Positions 34,670-46,431 of a DNA stretch of 64,000 nucleotides are shown one piece after another. The position numbers were made by a program, and so were the translations under genes. Source of the DNA: Quercus robur (Eukaryota > Streptophyta > Magnoliopsida > Fagales > Fagaceae); assembly GCF_932294415.1 (NCBI RefSeq), contig NC_065535.1, forward strand, positions 14,918,282 through 14,982,281, written 5' to 3'. The notes under the pieces are model-generated. The model was not told the origin of the DNA, ran no database searches, and saw only the letters and a list, made by a program, of their open reading frames with translations. How positions within the stretch are numbered: the stretch's first letter is position 1; each line of letters starts with the position of its first letter.

Positions 34670-35597
34670 AAAAAGTGCTAGTATAGGACCGTTTACATAA
34701 TTGTTTATTTGTTTTTTTTTTTTCTAAGTGTAATTTTTGATTAATTTTGCTTCTAGTCTTATGCTTTTAATCTTCTCTCCTAAACTCAAATCCTCGCTTT
34801 GCGCTAATCTTTAACACTATCTCACTCATTTTCCCAGCTCAATCTTCTGCTCAAGAGGTGAATGGAAACATCTTTTTTGAAGTTAGCAATATTTAACATT
34901 TGATAAATTATCAGTTAGGCTTGTGCGTGTTGCACTATTGCCGCGTAAGGTGGTTTTGAATAGGTTTATTATTTTCAACTTAGCTCGTATAAATGTACAA
35001 CTACAAATTGATTTGAATATACTTGTTTAGTCAAAGAGATTAGATAAATGGACTCCACATAATTAATGGTGTATAGTACTTCTATCACTATCCACATATA
35101 TAGACAATCAAGTAATAATGTTTGGCTCATAAAAAAAAGAAGTAATAATGTTCGGGTCCCCATTTGAGAGGACTGGTTGATTGAAAAAAACCCCTAGTGG
35201 CAGGTTAGTTTTTGAATGCTCCTTTGTCTAGGACATGAATAGTTATATTTAAGATATATCAGAGATATAAGTGTTCCCTGTAGGCTTCTAGATCAAGAAA
35301 AGTATGATTGAGAAATTTTAACAGGCTAGCACGAGGTCATTGAAGTCGAAAATTCTGGATTCTTTTGAGATAAGGAACATTGTAAACCAAGAATAGTTTT
35401 TTTTTCCTCTCTCTTTTGCGATGGACAGAAAATAAAACACTATATAAGATTAAAAGAAAGCAACAGCAAACCTTCTTTGAGACTTCTATAAAAACTTCAT
35501 TGCGGAAAGGTTTTTTGCAGCAATTGAAAAATTGCCTCAATAAGCCTTCTGGGAAAATGAGGGTAAGAACAAGCCTAATCTATGTCCATGACTATAA
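34670..35597. other. intergenic, no gene seen
   Basis: AT-rich, short frames only, no repeat family recognised. Confidence 0.45.
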
Positions 35598-35605
35598 TAT
35601 GTCTA

Positions 35606-36314
35606 AGGCCGGTCCAAGATAATTTAAGGCCTAAGGCGAAAATTTTAAAGGGCCTTTTTACATCTGAATATCACTTAAATAATATTTAGTTTTTTTTTAT
35701 TTCAAATTTATTACTAATTCATACTTATTAATATGGATACTTCACTCAAAGTGAACTAATGATACTTACTATATAGGTTTTACAAACTAGCATATTACCA
35801 GTAAAAAAAAGAAGTTATTCAAACATTCATTTATTATACTGTTTAAGTGACATCGATCATATTACTGTCACATTAGTTTGTAAGATTTTTGTTGTAAAAT
35901 TTTTATTAGCTTTAGCAAGAATTTTTCATTCACTTAATGGAGATTAGGTTGCATTTCTATTAATTCATATTGTTTTAATTTTTGTGGAGAAAATGCTAAA
36001 TTTTACTATAAATTTTATTGCAAAAATTTTACAAATTGATGTAACAATGATGTGACACTTCAACAAAAGAATAAATGAATATTGAATTATTTCATATGAT
36101 TGGTGACATGTCAATTTATAGAACTTATTAATAAAACTTATAATATATTAGTATAACTCTAATATTTTAGACCTTGGAAAAAAAATTGTACACTTAACTC
36201 ACATTTTTCTTTTATTAAAAAAAAAAAAACCCTACTGTCCCCATATTTGGGGGTCTTTCCATGATAGGGGGCCTTAGGCCATGGCCTAAATGGCCTAAGC
36301 CTAGGGTTGGCCCT
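35606..36314. mobile_element. 709-bp hAT-like element
   Basis: Ends AGGCCGGTCC and GGTTGGCCCT are imperfect inverted repeats of the AGGGCCGGCCCT type. Flanks TATGTCTA (35598-35605) and GATGTCTA (36315-36322) agree at 7 of 8, a hAT-sized duplication. Inner ends are rich in GGCCTAAGG-type palindromes. No transposase. Confidence 0.65.
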
Positions 36315-36322
36315 GATGTCTA

Positions 36323-37980
36323 TACAATATAAACTTATGGAGGATTAATAATTTTTTAGAGATAGTCTTCTCTTATGTCGCATCGGTAGTCTTTAACTTC
36401 TTGATTCTTTTTACTCCCATCATCTCTCACCTTTTGTCTTACGTGGGGCCAAAAGCATGAACCAAAAAAATAATTTGATTAGTCAAAAATAAAAAATATA
36501 TTAAAATTAAAAAAAAATTTTAAAATATGAAACAAAAAACTAGTATCCATTAAGTAATAACAATAGAAGCAAAATAAAATATACAAATAACTCTTTTTCT
36601 AATAATATTGCAACATTATCATTTATGGTATATTAAAATGCAACTCCACCTATTTTGATATCATTAAATTCATCTATGATTAATTCTATATTAAATTTCG
36701 TAAGAATTTCTCTTTTAATGTTCGTACAAAATCAAAAAGCCTATTAGAATATTATTTTTTATTTTGTTGCAAAACCAAGTTTTGAAAATTTTCATTTCAT
36801 ATTTGCAATAAAAACTAGAAAAATAAATACAAATACAATCATGATATAAACAAATTGATAGTCTATTGATCTTTTAGTCATTACTAGCCATTGGCATATT
36901 TCAAAAATATATATATTTTTTATTGAAATCCAAATAAACTATATTATGCTAATAATGTCGAAGTTCCATTTTCAACATGAGTTTTTCATAATTTGTAAAT
37001 TCTTGCGGATAAAGCTTGTTTACTAATAAACAAATATCATCAATTCTAAACATATTCTTGTTTAGTTCTAAAGTTGAGTTAATAATAAGGAACACCATTA
37101 AAAGTTAACAAAATTGATAATTTGATTCTTATAATTTATAATTTTATAAAACTTTTTTTTGGTTTGTAAAGAATTGGTTTTGTTTTTGTTTTGAAAGGGG
37201 GCATCAACCACATGTATATAAATTAGGTGACTACTTTAACTTTTGAGTTTTTTGAAATTTTCAATTTTAGCGCCATGTGTTTTTTTTTTTTTTTTCCATA
37301 ACTTATATATATATTTATCATCCTATACTTCTTCCCTACTCATCTTACTGAGTTACTGTTACACTTCCTCTCCCATTTTTTTACTCTTTTTCTCTTTATT
37401 ATTGCTTACCATTACTCTTTCTCCAACCAATCATTTTCTTTTATTTTTAACTCTTATTTTCCCGCCTTCTTTTCTATAAATTTGCTTTTGCTTCATCTGC
37501 ATTTCTCTCCTATTCATTCCATGTTTTGCATGTCGCCAACAACAAAGGTGATTACTGAGACTCTCACTCTCTCCCTCTCTTTGATTTCCTACCATGTCTA
37601 TGTATTTGGATTTCAGCCCATTGAATATTCGTTGCGCTTCATGCTGAGATTTCTGAAATCCCAGCGAGTTAAAACTATATGTGATAAGCCACTAGCCACG
37701 GGCCCATTGTGGGTTTAAGTTCCCTAGGCATGGGCCAAGCGTAGCCCCTATTTTTGATAGTAGGCTAAAGGATTTTAACTTGTCCAGCCTGATTCCTCTG
37801 CATTGTGTTTATTACTTTATCCTTGATTCCATTTTGTTTTGGACCTAATAAGGGCTTAATGGAAAATGATAGTGGCGGCCGTATAGCTATCAAGGTCAAG
37901 TTAAGATGAATTGTTGTTCATAACTAATATGTTAAGGATTTTTTTTTCTTTTTTTAGATGTGTTAAGGATTTTGTGAATA
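36323..37980. other. intergenic, no gene seen
   Basis: Very AT-rich; a pyrimidine-rich tract at about 37310-37600 yields long hydrophobic shadow frames but no credible product. Confidence 0.45.
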
Positions 37981-37985
37981 AGTGC

Positions 37986-38760
37986 TGTGGGGGCCGGTTA
38001 GTCACTAAAATTATTAAAGTCAAGTTAATTGGGCCTGTGGCCCATCCGAGGACATAAAACTGTCCGAGGAGGCTCATATCAGGTTGTAGGGGTAACCAAA
38101 CAAAAGAAAGAGTAGATGTCACGTAAGGTGAGTTCAGTATTCGTCCGAGGACAAAATCCTTCTTGGCAATATGAGTCCGAGGACGACCAGAACGCCACCT
38201 TATTACAAACGTACTTCGGAGCTACGTCACCACTAAAAGTGGGATAAGGGACCAAGAGTAAGAAAGAGAAGGCAAACAAATATCTATAATAACAACTGCC
38301 TCCGCATTAATTGTCTCTCAACCAACTCTCTGGCCGCATTAATGTGGAGGTGATGCCTGAACAGTGATGAAGCAGCCTTACAGCTGCTAGTATGAGGTTC
38401 CAGAAGGTGTTAGATGAGACAGAAAGAGATCCCCTAAACCCAACTTACACGTGTGTGGTGAAGATGATACGAAGAAGGCAGTATATAACATGAAAGAAAG
38501 CATTGAGAAAGGGGATCGGAACATCATAAAACATAGAATACTCAGAAGAAAGTCTTGAGAACAAAAGAACTAAACTTGTTTCAAAAGAAAACATTAATTG
38601 TTGTAGCTGTGTTAATCCATCTATAAACGTGTGGTTTAATCGTTTTTCTTTTAGAGTTAACTTAGTTCTTGAGTACCCACGCTCTACAAATTTTATTGTT
38701 TGGGCCTTTCACGTACGAACCCAATACTAGTTTGGGGTCGTTACAAATTGAGTCCTTACA
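37986..38760 (+). mobile_element. solo LTR with perfect 5-bp target duplication
   Basis: 775 bp from TGTGGGGGCC to GTCCTTACA, flanked by AGTGC at 37981-37985 and 38761-38765. A TATATAA box lies near 38482-38489. 'gccgcattaatgtggagg' is shared with the LTR at 39806. No internal region: a solo LTR left by LTR-LTR recombination. Confidence 0.88.
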
Positions 38761-39038
38761 AGTGCTTTAAGGGATTAAGTTAAGACGATGGTAATGCTTT
38801 ATTATTCAAAATCCTAAAAGCATTATATTCTTGAGAAAGTTTTTGTGTTCAATGCAACAATATCTTACAATATTTTTACAAAAATACTGTTTTTAGTTAT
38901 GATGGGCTGAGCGTAATATTTTTTTTTTCTAATTTTTTGTTTGTTTGTAGTGAGCTGAAATCTTAACTTGTTATAAAAATATTGTGAGGTTATAATGTGG
39001 CTGTAAATGAATTCTATCTTCTTAGGGTGCATATTCTA

Positions 39039-39196
39039 TGGGTTCCAGTTAATTCAACTGATAAAGTTTCTGATAGTTGAATAAGAGATTTGGGGTTCAA
39101 TTTTTGCCTATACAAAAAGCTGATTGTTATCTTGGTCTAATAATAAAGAGCTATTATCAAGAGTGGACCCTATAAGCTAAAACTCTCTTAAAAAAA
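39039..39196 (+). mobile_element. tRNA-derived SINE, older copy
   Basis: Same family as 41285: TGGGTTCCAGTTAA start, GGGGTTCAATTTTTGCC (decayed B box), CTTGGTCTAATAATAAAGAG, short A tail. Flanked by a 15-bp direct repeat AGGGTGCATATTCTA at 39024-39038 and 39197-39211, a target-primed insertion. Confidence 0.85.
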
Positions 39197-39211
39197 AGGG
39201 TGCATATTCTA

Positions 39212-39800
39212 AATACATATTCATGCAAGGACTGATTCTTGAAAAAAAAAATGGTTGGAACTGGAAAGAGTCAAGGGACACTTTGATATTGTTATATTTA
39301 TTATCCTTAACATCACTCAGTGGATAAATTATTACACCAATAATAACAAGTTGTGACACTTACCTACCTTGTGTCTTAGAGAAAAAATGACTATTTTTTA
39401 ATAGCAAATTCTAGAAATTACTCACGTCTTCTTAAAATATTGAAATACAAAGTATTTTATTTGTGACACTTACCTACCTTGTGGCTTATTTTATGAAACA
39501 TTTACCTCCCTCTTTCTTTTATCATTTTTATCGTGTAATTTAAGATACTCGAACGGTTGATTCCTTCTTCTTCCCTTTTATTTTATTTTATTTTATTTTT
39601 TTGTGTGTTTTTATCTTTCTGAACAAAAATAGAGGTATCTTTCATTACGATTTGGATTACGGCCTTCTCTTTCTCATTTTTATTTTTTTTATTTGTAGCA
39701 TTTACTTTTTTCATTTATTTAAGGTGGACCCTCTATAACATAACTAAAAATGACTAATTTTTTTTATTAATATAATTTTATTATTATATTATTCTATTAA
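39212..39800. other. intergenic, no gene seen
   Basis: Contains a two-fold 'tgtgacacttacctacctt' repeat (39352 and 39462) and T-rich stretches; nothing coding. Confidence 0.45.
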
Positions 39801-39805
39801 TTTTT

Positions 39806-40561
39806 TGTAGGGGCTGGGGCCCAAAATAATGTATTGAGCCTTGGGCCTTATCCGAGAACACTAACAAGTCCGAGGAGGAGAAGATGACTTAAATGATCTA
39901 CATTACAAGTCTCATCAGTGGGGGATGAAGGGAAGAAGGTCCGAGGAGGGAGGAGGAACTCCTCCTCGGACGCGACAAACGCAGACCAAGTGTATGCTCT
40001 AACAATTGAAATGCACCCCATGAACATGTGAGAGGGAAGAAAACTCAAAATATCTAAGGAAAAACTGTCACCATCACATTAAATGCACTGCAGCTACTTT
40101 TCTAGCCGCATTAATGTGGAGAGGACCCTTGAATAGTGCTGCCTTGGTTGTCACAATTCACAGAGGGCTGAAATGGGTGTCTGATGGGATGGGTACTCAA
40201 GTGGGAATCTAGATGATCAACAAATGTAAGGTCCAGATGATCAAAAAGGGGCTATATAATGTAGAAGAGCCCCCATGAGGAAGAGGCGGAAGAAAGAAAA
40301 GACTGAGAGAGAATACTGTAGCATACTAAACAATCTTAATATTGTGATCAGTATACGTTAAATTTTGGTCTCTTTGGACTAAACATCCATTGGCACTGAG
40401 GTCTTTTATTTGTGCTTGATTGTCTCTTAACCCCATACTAGTCGTTGTCCAACTCATTAAGATCTAGTTCTTTGACCCATACTCTACAAAATTCATTGTA
40501 TTGGGCTTATTAGATAAGGGTTCCATACATTTGGGCTTGGGCTCCAAATCTTGCCCTTACA
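39806..40561 (+). mobile_element. solo LTR, sister family to 37986
   Basis: 756 bp from TGTAGGGGCTGG to GCCCTTACA. Flanks TTTTT and TTTCT agree at 4 of 5. TATATAA near 40253-40259; CGCATTAATGTGGAG shared with the other solo LTR; 'actctacaaaattcattgta' near the end may be the polyadenylation region. Confidence 0.75.
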
Positions 40562-41284
40562 TTTCTAATTGATCTAACTATTTAGAATTATTTTTTTATG
40601 AAGTATTTCCACTAATTTTAAAGAAATTTGATGATGTGGCAACCAAAAACACCCATTTGGAAAGAATTAAAAAATAATATTGTTCTGCCTTAAAGCTTAC
40701 GACCTTATAAGTATACATAAACCCAAATGAGGATTGACAAAGAAAGTTAGAGAAAGAACAAAAAACATGAGGGAAGTACGATATTTTTCTTGAATGCTTT
40801 CTCCGTATGTGATGTTGTCTCTTATTACATCTTTAAATATTATTGAAATTATCATAAATGTGAGGTAAATGCATTTTTTCTATATATATAGAAGGATAAT
40901 GCATCATAAGACACACAACAAATGAGGGAAGTGTTACGAAATAAACTACACGTTAGTTTTATGTTTTAACTTTTAAGGATATACCACATTTTGGGGGGGG
41001 GGGGGGAGGGAGAGAGAGAGAGAGAGAGATACAATAATAATTAATGGTTGAGATTGAAAGTTAAAAAAAAATTAACTTTTTAATCGCATTCTCTTTGGAT
41101 CAAAAAAATTTTTTAACATTTTTTTGGGTCATCTTTTCAACTTTTACATTTCATACCAATACAAGAATTGCATAGTGCAATAACTGTAATGGATCCAAAT
41201 CCCTGATTACACACCTATTTCTACACCCAAATCCACACCTTACTTATGTTAACACTTGATTGGATTTCAACATCTTCAAGTACA
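40562..41284. other. intergenic, no gene seen
   Basis: AT-rich, with a G run followed by (GA)n at about 40994-41029. No coding. Confidence 0.45.
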
Positions 41285-41463
41285 GTGGGTTCCAGTTAGC
41301 TTAACCGTTAAAGTCTCTGATGGTTGTATAAAAGATCTGGGGTTCAATTCCCGCCTATATCAAAAACTGATTGGTGTCTTGGTCTGATGATAAAGAGTTA
41401 TCATCATGAGCGGATGTTATAGATTTGAAACTTTCTCAAAAAAAAAAAAAAAAAAAAAAAAAT
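41285..41463 (+). mobile_element. tRNA-derived SINE, young copy with perfect A and B boxes
   Basis: A box TAGCTTAACCG and B box GGTTCAATTCC fit the RNA polymerase III consensus exactly. Body: CTTGGTCTGATGATAAAGAG, then a poly(A) tail of about 25 bases. Direct repeats TTCAAGTACA at 41275-41284 and 41464-41473 flank it. Confidence 0.9.
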
Positions 41464-41473
41464 TTCAAGTACA

Positions 41474-42374
41474 TGTGTTGGACACCTGTGAAAGTGCTGA
41501 AATCCAATTAATAGTTGACATATAAGCGGTACGTTTTACTTGTTTTGGCACTAATGTTTTATGGAAAATGAGTCATTTTTCAAAAAAGTATTTTCTATAA
41601 AACTATCTTAGTTTTCTTTATTTAGTAGCAACCATAAATGAGTTGACAAATCCCTTATTTAGTTTGCTGTGAGATAGAGATGTTTTCCAAAAAAAAATTT
41701 AGTGGAAAAAAATCTCTAAAAATAAGTCGTACTTTTTCTATTAATCAAAAATAGTTTTTCTTTAACTATTTTTTTTTTATATACTACCAAATACTCAAAA
41801 ACACAAAAAGCCATACTCTCACAAGGTTTTCCAGCAAAACAATTTTTTTTTTAATAGAAAAAAAGGTTAATACTAATATTTATACTATCTATAAGGGAAT
41901 TCCTCTCTTTGAACTGGACTTTATTGAGGTTCAAAAATACCCTCATTAATGAAGGGTAACTTCTTTTAGAAATAGGGTCATAAATGTCAAATAACAAATT
42001 TCATTTTGAACTAAAAAAGAAAACACCAAAAATTTAATATTTTATTTATTTATTTTCATGTTCATCTTTTTATTCCTTAAATAATTTAGCATTTTTTAAA
42101 TTCATTTTCATTCGAATAAAAGTAAAACACCCCCAATTTAAAAAATAAAAAACTAAGAGAACTCCTAAAATTTAGCCTTCTTTCCCCTCACCTTCATCTT
42201 ATTTTTTCTACCCAAAATTTTCTCTATATCATTATACCACTTTCAAATACACATTTAAAAAAGAAATTACAGTTACTGTTTATCTCTAAAATTTATCATT
42301 TTTATTTGTTTGAAAAAAAATATGTATTTTCAAATTATAATAAATGCAAATTATTAACCTTTAGAGACCAGTAA
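41474..42374. other. intergenic, no gene seen
   Basis: Extremely AT-rich with homopolymers; no supported feature. Confidence 0.45.
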
Positions 42375-42572
42375 TCTTAGCCCTTGTTTAGGAAGAGGAA
42401 ATAGAATGGAATAGAAAATGAATGAAAAGAATAATTTTAGAATGTTCTTTCATTCCCTTGTTTGGGAGTTTTAATGGAGGAAATGAAATTTTTTTTCCAT
42501 TTTTGGGAGTTTAAGTAGGAGAGAATAGAATGGGTAAGAGGGAACATTCATTCCTCTCTATTCCCTTAAAAC

Positions 42573-43164
42573 TAGGGGTGGCAAAATTGGACTCAATCTG
42601 CGAACTCGACATGACACGACATGAAATTAGTAGGGTATGGGTTGAGACTTAATGGGTTCGTATCATATTCGAGTTGACACGACTGACTCGTTTAATAAAC
42701 GAGTTGGGTTAGTGTCCATCACATAAAACCCGTTTAATTAAATGACATTTTACCAATACACCCTTCAAACCCTACGTACATAAACTTATTAGTTGTTGTG
42801 GTTTATTTTCTTTGACATATTATGATTGATTATTTGTGATATTGAGATATGCTTTAATTTTAAATGATTATTAGTGATACAATTATTTGTTAGTTCTAAA
42901 TTTTATGTTAAAAATATTTATTTGTTTGATTTTCCATAATTTATATCAATTTGGTTAATACTAAAATTTGTTTTTTTTTTTTTTTTTGGTAAAATCTAAT
43001 AAACAAATCGCCACGACTAACTCATTTAATAAATGAGTTGTGTTAGGGTTGAAGAATCCTAACCCGTTTAATAAACATGTCGGGTTAGGATTGACCCATA
43101 TAGTCGAATACTCATAAGTCGACACGACACGAACCCGATACGCGAACACGAATTGCCACCTCTA
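42573..43164. mobile_element. 592-bp hAT element with perfect 8-bp target duplication
   Basis: Ends TAGGGGTGGCAAAATTGG and CGAATTGCCACCTCTA are inverted repeats. CTTAAAAC flanks it exactly at 42565-42572 and 43165-43172. The interior is built of GACACGAC and AACCCGTTTAATAAAC motifs in both orientations. No transposase. Confidence 0.88.
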
Positions 43165-43244
43165 CTTAAAACCTTAAATTTTCATTTTCCCAAAATTGGA
43201 AGGAATAAGAGAGAATGAAATTAGATTTAATGATTTTTTTTACT

Positions 43245-43446
43245 GAGTGTGCGTTTGGGAACCGATTAAAAATTAAAATTATTTTACTATTTAGTTTATT
43301 TTTGCTACTATTTATGGACCCCACTGTACTTTTTGGTATTATTCATGGATCCCACTATATTATTTCAACTAACTTTTACTTTTATCTACATACTTTTAAC
43401 AATAAGTTTTCAGTTTCAACAAAATAATTGGTATCTAAACACACTC
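43245..43446. mobile_element. about 200-bp MITE
   Basis: Ends GAGTGTGCGTTTGG and CTAAACACACTC are inverted repeats. It contains the family landmark 'cagtttcaacaaaataa' before 'ggtatctaaac'. Target duplication not clear. Confidence 0.55.
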
Positions 43447-43704
43447 TAAAACTCCCAAAATATTCCTATATATTCAATTTTTTATCTTAAAATAATAAAA
43501 TCTAATAGTAATATTGTCATTTCATTCCATTCCCTGTTATCTTTACTCCCAAATAATAACAGATACAGTGGTACAAATAATTACCAGATACACTGCACAC
43601 CTCAGGAGAAAATCCAGCAATAAATGGAATATACACGTTAGAGGAATCCAATCCAACTTACTATTTAAATTTCAAAACAATTTCAGACCGTCGGATGAAG
43701 AATA

Positions 43705-43715
43705 TGACCGTTGTA
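43705..43715 (-). promoter_or_regulatory. MSA-like (mitosis-specific activator) element
   Basis: The minus strand reads TACAACGGTCA, matching 10 of 11 positions of the plant MSA consensus YCYAACGGYYA bound by three-repeat MYB factors. It lies about 175 bases upstream of the ATG at 43889. Confidence 0.5.
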
Positions 43716-43888
43716 GATAGCTCCTCTTTTATCGGCGCAAATTCAAAACAAGATCTGTCTCCCAATAAAAACAGAAAAACACGCTCCCAAGTCAAAAGCT
43801 AAAGAAAGCAGTCTCTCTGTCATCATTTCCTTTCATCTCTCTCTCTCTGTTTGTGTTTGCAGTTTGCTTTTTTAAACTCCATTGATCT

Positions 43889-44641
43889 ATGTATTCTGTA
43901 TCGAAAATGAAGTTCGATCGCAAGCCTCCGCTTGCTAAATCCCCAACCCGGCTTCGGCCTCGCCGTGTTCTTCGCTCGAACTCAACCCCTGTGCCTATGC
44001 AAACTCCTCCAGGTGGGTCTGTCTGTACAAACACGCATCAAGATCTCTGTCTCTCTGTCTCTCTCTTATAACTTTGTTATGTATTATTTCTATTCATTGT
44101 TACAGGCTCTTTGACAAAATCTGAGAAACCGAGCCGCAGATGGGACATGGAGGAATCGGAACTTCGACCCGAGTACCGTTCCATTTCGTGCGAGTTACGT
44201 GCTTTGGCAAGGATGGTCAGCGATGAATTTGGCAAAGGAGATTCGGACAACACTAATGGTGGGGTGTCCAATTCTGTGTGTCCAGACTCAAGCACTTTGT
44301 TTGAGAGGGGTCGGTTTTACGAGGAGTATTCTGCTAGAAGGAATGAGAGGCTGAGGAGGAAGAAGAGTGAGGCAAGGGATGAGAGGAAGAGTTTTTACAA
44401 TCTGGGTGTCAATGTGGAATCTGCCAAAAGGGGTAGCACTTCTAAGAAGATTCAGAGTCTGAGGAGATCGGTTTCCGCGGCTTACTCGGTGGAGAAGAGC
44501 GAGATTGTGGCTCCGACTCCGAGGTATATGCTGAGAAGCATGAGCAAGGAGAATAAGAAACCCCCTCTGGCTACGACTTACGGGAAATCTGTGATTGGTT
44601 CTGAGAGAAAAGTTGGGGCTCGAAGGGTTCTGAGAGACTGA
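43889..44641 (+). CDS. basic 219-aa plant protein of unknown function, two exons
   Basis: Exon 1 43889-44012 ends CCAG|GTGGGT; exon 2 44106-44641 follows TTACAG; together 660 nt with TGA at 44639. The protein is Arg/Lys/Ser-rich, with an N-terminal KMKFDRKPPLAKSPTRLRP then RRVLRSNSTP, proline-directed sites (KSPT, NSTP, QTPP), a central RSISCELRALARMVSDEFG segment, a charged helix FYEEYSARRNERLRRKKSEA and a basic tail. No signal peptide or membrane segment; nuclear location is inference. I do not recognise a named family. The MSA motif upstream would suit G2/M expression. Start choice: ATG 43889 is the first in frame; MKFDRK at 43907 is an alternative. The coding is clean and codon use is gene-like, so it is probably real. 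Confidence 0.8.
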
Positions 44642-46431
44642 GAATTTCAGTTTCAGACTTTAAAGGAAACAGAAACTGTGTGTTTTCTTTTTTCTTTTTC
44701 TTTGTGCGGTTTTAAAATTTTAATATGTTTTCTCTGTTATGATGGATTTTTTTTGAGCAAATGTTTGGTGGTATAAGGATTTGCATTATCTGTCTTGAAT
44801 GACTGAGGTTTCAATTGACAAAGAAACCTAGTTATTCAGATGTATATATGGATGCAATCGGATCTTATATTTAGGTCTCCCTGTAGTATCATATTCTCTG
44901 CTTGAGCCCCAAACTGTTGGATTTAATGACAATTGCTAACATTATTTGTGGAAATTGTAGTGTATCGAAAAAATGTTTGATCGTGTCTCCATACATGTTT
45001 GCTTGGTTTCTTTTACTTCAGAAAAAGGCAGAATTTGATAAGTTATGGTTGTCAAAATTGTCTTTTCAAGGTAATTTTAGGAACAGGCTTGGGTTCCGTT
45101 GTGATTTGGAAACCACGATTCTATACATCGAATACAAAAAGTGCTACTGATGTTTTATGTTCTTATGTATCTTAGCTGACACTTATCGTTTGACATAATT
45201 AGTTTGGGGAGATAATCTCACTAATTTTATGGACTTGATCAGAACCTTCAGTGGATTAATTGCATTTTAGTGATGTTGATTGACGATTTTGTTAATTACA
45301 CCTCATATGTGTGCAAATCTATTGACTACCCATTTATCACGAATCCACAAACCCACAGCACTCAGAACATTGATTTTCTCATCTTTAAAGAGTTACTGTT
45401 AATGTGGCTTTTACCAAATTCTATCTTCTCCATCATAAGCCCACTCAGAAGTCAGAACCCTCTCTCTTCGAAAAAGCATGGCACTTTCAAGTTTCAACCG
45501 TCTTAGGAAAATTATGACGCCCTTGAAATTTGGAAAAATATCAGAGCGGTTTTTAAGGGACCAATAAGGTGTCCGACTTAATTTTGTGACCATAAAGCCC
45601 AAATCGCTACCAGAAAACCACAATATTTTTAAGAAAGAAGAAATTAGAAACTCTAACATGCGCCAGTAGTATAATAGTTGTTAATTCAAGGCATAGAAAT
45701 ATAGAAGATTACAGGCTTGTCCACAAAGTGAAATAAAGTTGATTTCTGAGTTGTCATTCGTCATTTTATGTTGTGACCAACAGATATTCTAACATATACA
45801 ACTAAAGTATATGGAAACTTGGAAAAACACAAAACTAATCAACTGAATAATGTAGCATTTTGAAGTTCAGTGCAACACAGTTTACGATACATGATCAAAT
45901 GAGTACACAATCCAGCCCTTATATTTGATACAAAACAATTATCTAAAATGAAAGAATGTTCAAGCAAGAATCCTCTATTAGACTTCAAATGCAGCATTAC
46001 ATGAGATACTACCTCTACCTGGATTCCTAATGATACAAATCTATCTAATGCAAAAATACAAAGGAATTCACAAGGATCGTTAGGTATAGCAGTTGTTGGC
46101 TAATTTCATGACAAATTTGTTTGTATATAGGGCCATAAACTTTCACTGTATACTTGTATTTATGTGGGTACATGTGTATTGAGCTTGGGGAGTCATGTGC
46201 AAAAAGTTCAGAAGTTGGAGTTGATTAGTGATGATTTTTGCTCCTACGAACTTCAAGGTGAGAAGCGAACTAAGAGATGAAGTTCAAATTTGAAATTTAG
46301 TTCAGGTAGTGAGTTCGCCCCTCTTGTACGACACTTCGGAGGAGAGAAGTTCACTTAACTCGAGAGAATTTAGTTACAAAATTCTCTACTATACGTCTAT
46401 ACCTATCTTTTGCCTTAATATATATGATCCC
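44642..46431. other. 3' flank and intergenic, no gene seen
   Basis: Probable 3' UTR to about 44900. The remainder is AT-rich with short unsupported frames. Confidence 0.45.

Larger units (their letters stand above)
42375..43560. mobile_element. host MITE-like element carrying two nested insertions
   Basis: Left part 'cttgtttaggaagagg' with 'atagaatggaatag' mirrors right part 'cattccattccctg' with 'actcccaaataata', giving long imperfect inverted ends. The hAT at 42573-43164 and a small MITE at 43245-43446 lie inside. Outer ends are approximate. Confidence 0.45.

Noticed and set aside
33284..34690. Complete CACTA element
   Set aside because: The right side reads GTGCTAGTA, not the reverse complement of the left CACTACTACG end, and no 3-bp duplication fits.
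41285..41463. tRNA gene
   Set aside because: A and B boxes fit, but no cloverleaf, and there are an A tail and target duplications, so it is a SINE.
43720..43745. E2F site near TCGGCGCAAATT
   Set aside because: Does not meet the WTTSSCSS consensus on either strand.
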